Made by a program: the position numbers and the translations under genes | Part shown: positions 57,632 through 64,000 of the stretch, piece by piece | Layout: the number at the start of each line of letters is the position of its first letter | Position numbering within the stretch: the first letter of the stretch is position 1 | NCBI GenBank assembly: GCA_018398575.1 | Contig: JAGTXZ010000020.1 | Coordinates: 1,612,001-1,676,000, forward strand | Direction: 5' to 3' | DNA from: Ampelomyces quisqualis | Taxonomy: Eukaryota; Ascomycota; Dothideomycetes; Pleosporales; Phaeosphaeriaceae | DNA: 64,000 nucleotides | The notes under the pieces: model-generated | What the model was told of the DNA's origin: nothing | Database searches by the model: none | What the model saw: only the letters and a program-made list of their open reading frames with translations

Positions 57632-60391
57632 ATGTTTCGCAACCGGTGGGTTCGGCCCTCCCCTCTCCCGTCGGCGCCGACGGCCTCAGCGGCGTGCTGT
57701 CATGTGCGCTGCGTCGCCTTGGCCTGGGTACCTGCCCGGCCGGGCTGGCTGGACTGTACTGACCGCCCCCCAGGACCAATTCGCAGAAGCCGCATGAAGA
57801 CCTGCTGGAGTCTTTCAAGTCGACCTTTCCGCACCTCGCCCAGCGATCGCACTCGGTGGCCGGCCCGTCCAGCCACTCTCTGGCCGATGCGCTCCATGGC
57901 GCGCCTCCCTCACGGTATGTATTGAATTCATTTGCCCTGCAACACCCGCCCCAGGCATCGCGGCACCCCTCCAGAAGAAAAAAAGAAGAAAAAAACATAA
58001 AAAAACACTGGCATGCCGCCGGCTGACCCAAACTGTGCTGCAGACATGCGGCCGATCACGACGAGCTAAAGGACCAAGACCCGACGCCGCGTGGAAGCGA
58101 CCAGCCGTGGAGATTCACCCCATCGCTGCTCGACCCCAACAGCTTTGCCTTCACTTCCTTTGCAAACCAGCCGCCCGGCTACTACACGCCGACGCCGGGC
58201 GGCACCAACACGCTCTATCACAGTCAGGCGGGAGATCTGCACACTCCCGGCTTCAGCTTTGGCCTAGGAACACCACTTTCGCTGCCCACCTCGGAAGGAG
58301 GCGTCCACGCTGGCCACACGGCACTCACCCAACACCTTGACGGCTTCCACCCCCAAGCCATTGCATCAAATCACCAATTTCAAAATGTCAACCCCTTCGC
58401 CCTCCAGCCGCAGCATTCGCAGGCCTTTGCGCCTCACCAGTTCACCCACGCGCCTTCGGCATTCGATCGTCCCCATCCATCTTTGGCGCACACCCACGAG
58501 GAGTCTTCCATGGACAGCATCATCACGGATGTCGACATGCAGGAGCAGTCGCCTCTGATTGGTTTTGCGCCCCATTCGTACCAGGACAACATGGCGGCTG
58601 CCGTGGCACCACCTCACCCGACATCGACCCAGCACTTCCGCTATCACGTTACCTTGAATGCGCCGACCGCCATGATCAAGTCGTCAGACGAAGTGCCCGT
58701 AACCTATCTCAATAAAGGACAGGCCTACTCGATTTCCCTTGTGGACACAGCCCCTGTTCAACCCTCGGCCACGCCTGTCAAGTACAGGACTTTTATCCGC
58801 ATCTCCTTTGAAGATGAGCAACAGCGCCAGCGTCCGGCCGCCTGCTGGCAACTCTGGAAGGAGGGGCGTGGCACCAGCGAAGCACACCAGCGTGGTGGTC
58901 GCCTGCAAGCGGTCGAGTTCGTGGACCCAAGCCAAGTAAGCGGCAGCGAAGTTCAAGGTCGACCACGGCTCGAGGTGGAATCGTCTTCCTTCGACGGTTT
59001 TGCTGTCACGTGGACACCCGCGCTGAATGCCACCCCTGAATGCTCCCTGTCGGTCCGCTTCAACTTCCTCTCTACCGACTTCAGCCACTCCAAGGGCGTC
59101 AAGGGTATACCAGTCCGTCTCTGTGCAAAGACGGAGCTCGTCTCAGAGGTCGCTGGCTCACCTCAACCGAAGCTGGATGGCGAGCTCTGCTACTGCAAAG
59201 TCAAGCTCTTCCGAGACCATGGAGCCGAGCGCAAACTGTCCAACGATGTTGCCCACGTAAAGAAGACCATCGACAAACTGAAACAGCAAATTGCACAAGT
59301 GGAATCTGGCATGAAAGACTTTGGCAAACGCAAGCGCAGCAGCTCCATCTCCAAAGGCAGTGCCAGTGCGCGACCTGGAAAGGTGGCCAAGCACAAGAGA
59401 ACCTGGTCCATGTCCTCTGCAAACTCCAACTCTGGAACGCGTGCCCCAGCCGAAGAAGACCTGCACACAAAGCTAGCCTCTCTACAAGACATGTTCAGTT
59501 CGACCCGGCCTGTGAGCGTGCTCTACCTACAAGGCGATGAGCAGGATGATCCCGACCTTCATCCAGTACAGCTGGTTTCCAGTCCCCAGGAGCTGTCCAA
59601 GCTCGAAACCACCACGGACGCACAGATATGGGAAGGACAGAGCACAAACACAAGGCAATCCTCGGTTGTGTCACCAACTCCAAGCTCACAATCAATCCCC
59701 TCAGAGAAGCGTCCGGGCTCAACATTTACGCGACCCAAGCCCTTCCAACCACCCTCTCGAATGTCCTCAAACGAGTGGAGGAGCGTTCCCCAGACAGCAA
59801 CGGGCGATCTCAAGGGCATGGTCAGCATACACGGCGGCGCCGATGTTCCAACCAAGGTCCAGAGACCTTACTCGGAAAACAATGCGCTCTCAGGCTGGAT
59901 TGAAGCCTTGGGCGTCGACCAGACCTACCAACCTCCCCCCGAGCCAATGCTCAAGCCAGGTAAGTGAATCTACATTTCAACTTGACAATCACATGCTAAT
60001 ACACACTTCAGTGGCCTGTTTCTTCGTCCAGCCAAGGATGGCCGGTCGCCAGCCTGATGACAACTACTTCCGTGCCATCTATGTCATGGAGCGCACTGTC
60101 AAGGCACTCGTCAGCGGCATCGCAATGAAGATCTCCATGGAGCCGACAAAAGTGACGCGCACCGTGCGCGTCAACCAAAAAGGCCTGCAAATCCTGATGG
60201 ACGACGATGCCATCAGTGCTATTCCAGAGCAGCAGGACATGACCGCTGAATTCCACGAAATTGGTACACCTCCAGTCCATGACATGAATCGAGAATGGGA
60301 CGCCGGTCCCACAGACGTCCACGTCGACGGCGATATCAGCGTGATTGAGAACGTCAACTTATCGGGCTACGAGCTTCGCCTCCTCTTCTAG
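57632..60391 (+). CDS. CP2/Grainyhead-family transcription factor
   Basis: Exons 57632-57645, 57774-57914, 58044-59959 and 60012-60391 give 816 residues. The first coding exon is only 14 nt (ATG TTT CGC AAC CG) and the first two introns are long for this window (128 and 129 nt). After a Ser/Pro/His-rich N-terminal 245 residues, the CP2 DNA-binding domain starts at HFRYHVTLNAPTAMIKSSDE and runs to about 470 (VTYLNKGQAYSI, YRTFIRISFEDE, TPECSLSVRFNFLSTDFS, KGVKGIPVRLCAKTE, YCKVKLFRDHGAERK). The C-terminus contains FRAIYVMERTVKAL and NLSGYELRLLF. Fungal CP2/Grainyhead proteins such as Neurospora GRHL regulate cell-wall remodelling and conidial separation, which is the best functional guess. Confidence 0.92.
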
Positions 60392-62767
60392 CGGTACACG
60401 TCCCGCCCTAGAGGTGACTCACGACACATCACCATAATGACTTTGCACTATTTGCGCGTACGGCCTGGACCACTCCTTGATCCCCTGGGCTTAATTCTTG
60501 TTTGTCGTCTCTCATGTCGACTTTTACCACTTGCGACGTTGCCTTTTCTGGAGATACCATGCCCCCGATATGGGCCTTTTTTTCTTTTTCTGATACATCG
60601 CGATCATTTACTCGCTCTTCTTTTTCTGGCTCGCCCACGATACCCATTCTATTCCCACCTTTCCAGCGGCTTCAGATTGCAGATGACGAGCAGTGCGAAT
60701 ACACGGCGGAACGCAGCGATTGCTAGATATACACACACAGTACGGAGCTGAACAGTCACATGGGACTAGTTTTGTTCAGCATACATATGGAGCGCAGCAT
60801 ACGACGTTCTATGGAGGTGATTCTATCTCTACCATGCCCAGGACAAATACAAGTCTTTGACCACCTACAAATACCGCACTTTGATTTGTTCACTTGAATG
60901 CATGCACCGCGTGAGTCTGAAGCGAAACTAGACACTGGCAGCGTGGAGGTGATCCGCAAATTTCCGACATGCAGAAAAAGCACTGCCCTAATCAGCTCGT
61001 GCACCGCTAGACTCGAACACGACTCAGGGCCCGTGTCGGCGCAAACTTGGACGTCAAAAGCAATTGCATCATCAACTGGCTGTATTGATGATGTAACAGC
61101 TCCGCAATGCTCAAACGACACGCGCTCCTCTTTTGACACGTCAAACAAAGCACCTTTGACCGCCCCGCAGAGACATCGGCCCGTGGTCCACAATCATTTG
61201 GGAGGGGACCCTGAACTTCTGGAATGAGGTGGCTGGTTGGCCATTGTAGCCGATGGGCAATCTCGATTGGCTGCTCGCTATTTTGGTGTTCAAGGCTTGA
61301 TGTCATGCTGCAGGACGAACCGGGCCAATCAAAATGCTACTACACCACAACCACCACCAACCATCAACATGCAGGAGCGGCTTCCAAAGGAAATGCGCTG
61401 TCAGACACACATGTCTCCCATCGAATAGCACCAGTGGACCACGTCAAGTGAGGAGAAGGATGACTTGGCCGCCTCTCAGTGACTTGTCCGTTGTGAAGCG
61501 GTCGCAACATGAAACAGACGGCGCGAAGACCGGCACCACCACTGACAAGGTTACAACGGCCATGTACCCTTCCTTGGCATTGTGGTTTACAGGACAGCTC
61601 GATGTGAAAACGCAGATGCACAGCTTTCCAGTGACCTCGATGGCGGCTCGTAGCTTTGAGCCGTCCGGTATCTCTCCTCCAAGGGAAAGGTTTGCGAGCC
61701 GATCCAACATATCGCCACCGACATGTGGAACCGCGACGCGAACCATCGTGGACCCCGAAGCCAATATGGTACATACCAAGCGACCCTGCAGCGAGACGCG
61801 TACCACAGGTCCTACTGCTACCAAGAATCTGGAACACCCCAAAATCTCTGTTCTCTGTTCTTTGTACTGGACTACCACTTACTCCGCAGTCATCCGTCAA
61901 TCAAATGTCTGCAAAACATCTAACCTTGCTACGCGACGAGCGAGCGCCATCGCCGTCTGGATATATCCGTGGACCGTACGGAGTAACGCCCAACCAATCA
62001 TGCCACCCATGCCAAAGGTAGAAGTAGATAGCCACCTTTGTGGCAAATACACATGTTGTGGCGAAGACATGTGGCTCACGCGCCCGAGGCTCACAGTCTA
62101 TCGCGGCTCGTGTGCTTTCAGACCAAAGACGTAGATCACTACCACCAGAAAAGAAATCGCTCTCTGACAACCGGCGCAGTTCACCGTTGAACCCCCCCCG
62201 TAACGGTTACTAATGGAAAATTGCACAGCCACAACTACGTACGACTGCCTTGGCTTGGCCACCACGTTCTCCCTTTCTACCGAGTACCTACACTTGGCAG
62301 AAGCTTTGTCTCTCTCTCTCTCCTTCTCGAATCCGCAAAAATTTCCTCGCTGTGGCAACGCTACCTAGCTTGCCAACAAGTCAATTTTTTTTCCGGATGG
62401 GTGGGATTTAGGTCGAGTGGGTTTTGTCACACTACATATTGCCCGCAACACCATTCCCGTTCGAAAAAAAAACTGTTGTGCTTGTGCTTGTGCGCAAAAC
62501 GCAGCGTAGGTAACTTTGTAGACCTGCCCAGTCAACGCCGTGCCGTAGACTTTCTGTAGTAAAGCGACGGAAACACAAATAAATTAAATAAATTAATTCT
62601 GAATATCAGGTTTCTTCTTGACAAACTGCGCATCGCATTGCGGGCACGGAATGTTTCGTTTCTTTTTTCCTTTTTCCTTTTTTCTGGGGGTTAAGCTGCG
62701 TCTAGCTTTGTCCATGCGCTTCGAAATACAACGCATCTCCCACGCGCTGCAGCGTGCGGGAATGTGC

Positions 62768-62796
62768 GCTGTTGCTGCTGCTGCTGCTGCTGCTGT
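62768..62796. repeat. (GCT)n microsatellite
   Basis: Short perfect trinucleotide run of GCT units with one GTT near its start. Non-coding context. Confidence 0.9.
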
Positions 62797-62965
62797 GGGG
62801 ATAGGTGATTAGCGTGTGCCGCATGGTCACGCGCACGAGCACGAGCTCGATACTTGATCGCTGATTGAGTTGAGGACCCAGTACTCCGTAGCCTTGAGTA
62901 GACCATCGTCTTGGCTTGTGCAGTCTTGTCTTGGAGCCGCGAACCTTTTCCAAAAAAAAAGAAAT

Positions 62966-63060
62966 TACTCGGGCCCAACGGTTTCTTCGAAACATCCCAT
63001 AGGATTGCCTTCGCACGGGCTTGTTGCTTGCAATAACGACGTCGCTGTTTGGCCCGAGTA
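62966..63060. mobile_element. MITE-like element, copy 1
   Basis: A 95-bp unit bounded by TACTCGGGCC at the left and GGCCCGAGTA at the right, an inverted pair that extends imperfectly to about 14 bp. If the outer TA is read as a target-site duplication, the element would be a very small Tc1/mariner-type MITE starting CTCGGGCC. Its interior is partly repeated at 63666-63742. Confidence 0.5.
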
Positions 63061-63665
63061 GGTGGGCGCGCTTGATGAGCAAAAGTGTCGGTAATTACCC
63101 AATCGCAGAGGTTGGTGCCAAGTCCAATCACGTGATTGTATTGCGTGATGATTTGATCCGTGCGAATTTTCTTGCCCCCTTTCCAACTAACAGCTGTAGA
63201 GTAGAACGACATGGATTAATTGAATACCTTTTTACCCCCCTTGGTACGATCGTACTAGAAATGAGCTATCCTTCGTGTTGCACGATAGATAGTCTATTCA
63301 ACACAAAGTGTCTTTTCTGTTTTCATTCACTGGTCCAGCTATTGGGGAAAACGAGGGGGGGCAGGGGGTTGAGTTGGGTAGGTATGCCGCCCGAGGGAAA
63401 GTATGTTTCGTTTACTCCTAGGATTGTGGCGTTTGGTGGTGCGGATATAGGGAATTTGATTCGCTGATTCGCGCGTAAGAGACGCAAGGGAACAAACCCC
63501 AAACGCAGGTGATGTACTCCGTAGAGTAGGAATTTTGAAAGTCGGTAACATGCTGTGGTAGCTAGGTGACAGCATGGACACCCGGACGGAGGAAGACTTA
63601 CCCCGTGATGTCCGTGTTGCACTATTTGCACGTCACGTTGCAAGTCAATTTATTTTGGTTTGTTT

Positions 63666-63742
63666 CAACGGTTTCTTCGAAAAATCCTAAAAGGTTTGCC
63701 TGTCCTGAAACAGGCTTGTTGCTTGCTGTTGGGCCCGAGTAC
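63666..63742. mobile_element. MITE-like element, copy 2 (left end lost)
   Basis: Shares CAACGGTTTCTTCGAAA, the GGCTTGTTGCTTGC core and the GGCCCGAGTA right end with copy 1, in the same orientation about 690 bp away. The left inverted end is not recognisable. It has an internal GCCTGT/ACAGGC hairpin absent from copy 1 and lacks about 13 bp present there. Confidence 0.5.
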
Positions 63743-64000
63743 ACCTTCGCACCCTATCGTACGATCCAACTCATAGAACGAAGTGGTCGAAATGCAATCG
63801 GCGATTCGCTGGCTTCAACACTTCTGATCCTTTTCCGCTGGTAGAATCTCAGTCGGGCGTACCCAGGATTCCCGACGCGGGTTGTGCGTTATCTCGCTTC
63901 CATGGAGGCTGCTGGGTAGGTGAATCAAGAGCGTGCAGGGGGGTTGGGAGGCGGATGGAATATTGCCGGTTGGTTCCACGTAGCATAGTCAGAAGCACGA

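Larger units (their letters stand above)
60392..64000. other. Long intergenic region without recognisable genes
   Basis: 3.6 kb to the window end. Frames such as 61334-62134 (plus) and 61364-61900 (minus) overlap each other and show no domain. The region is enriched in homopolymer runs (T, C, A), a CT repeat (about 62308-62323), an AT-rich patch near 62580, a GCT microsatellite (62768-62796), three TACGGAGTA-type words, and the repeat pair described at 62966-63742. Confidence 0.55.

Noticed and set aside
56986..57762. 258-codon plus-strand frame
   Set aside because: Overlaps the CP2 first exon in another frame and is Pro/Ser/Leu-rich without domain; CP2 splicing explains the region better.
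61334..62134. 266-codon plus-strand frame with overlapping minus-strand frames of 178 and 144 codons
   Set aside because: No recognisable domain, no splice extension, and equally open on both strands, so no basis to call a gene.

Overview
The window looks like a piece of nuclear chromosome from a filamentous ascomycete, most likely a Dothideomycete of the Pleosporales type. The reasons are short introns (mostly 45-80 nt) with GTRNGT donors, CTRAY branch points and YAG acceptors, dense housekeeping genes separated by 0.2-3.6 kb, and clear fungal orthologues (CWH43, NAB3, TAN1, MAM33, BLI-3, CTP1, a CP2/Grainyhead factor). Gene models were rebuilt by hand from splice signals, and every exon join quoted keeps the reading frame. 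No tRNA, rRNA, CRISPR array or complete transposon was recognised.

Left part (1-18.5 kb): an APH-type phosphotransferase cut by the window edge, a three-finger C2H2 protein, 40S protein S20 divergent from a CUE3/ASCC2-like ribosome-rescue factor, an APH-fold protein that has lost its catalytic residues, the tRNA acetylation factor TAN1, and a convergent pair of probable mitochondrial proteins (a TFB/Mtf1-like protein and a LETM1-like protein).

Middle part (19.7-34.6 kb): a tight run of RNA and translation genes, mostly in divergent pairs. NAB3 faces a mitochondrial GGQ peptide-release protein, UTP6 faces CWH43, and eIF3e (INT6) faces mitochondrial ribosomal protein mL49. A Gln/Ser-rich conserved fungal protein follows.

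Right part (36.7-60.4 kb): more accessory in character. It holds a repetitive Ser/Thr/Pro-rich secreted protein, an NmrA-like pseudogene, a GT90 glycosyltransferase, a long GAA microsatellite, BLI-3, an extended SDR reductase, the divergent mitochondrial pair CTP1 and MAM33, a BTB protein with a Cys-rich tail, a 48-residue secreted peptide, an unrecognised coiled-coil protein and a CP2-family transcription factor. The last 3.6 kb has no recognisable gene but carries two copies of a small MITE-like repeat.

No single new multi-gene system stands out. The best leads are the degenerate APH-fold protein, the small secreted peptide, a perfect 23-bp inverted repeat, a 9-bp word (TACGGAGTA or its complement) seen repeatedly between genes, the MITE-like pair, two gene relics and two GC-AG introns.
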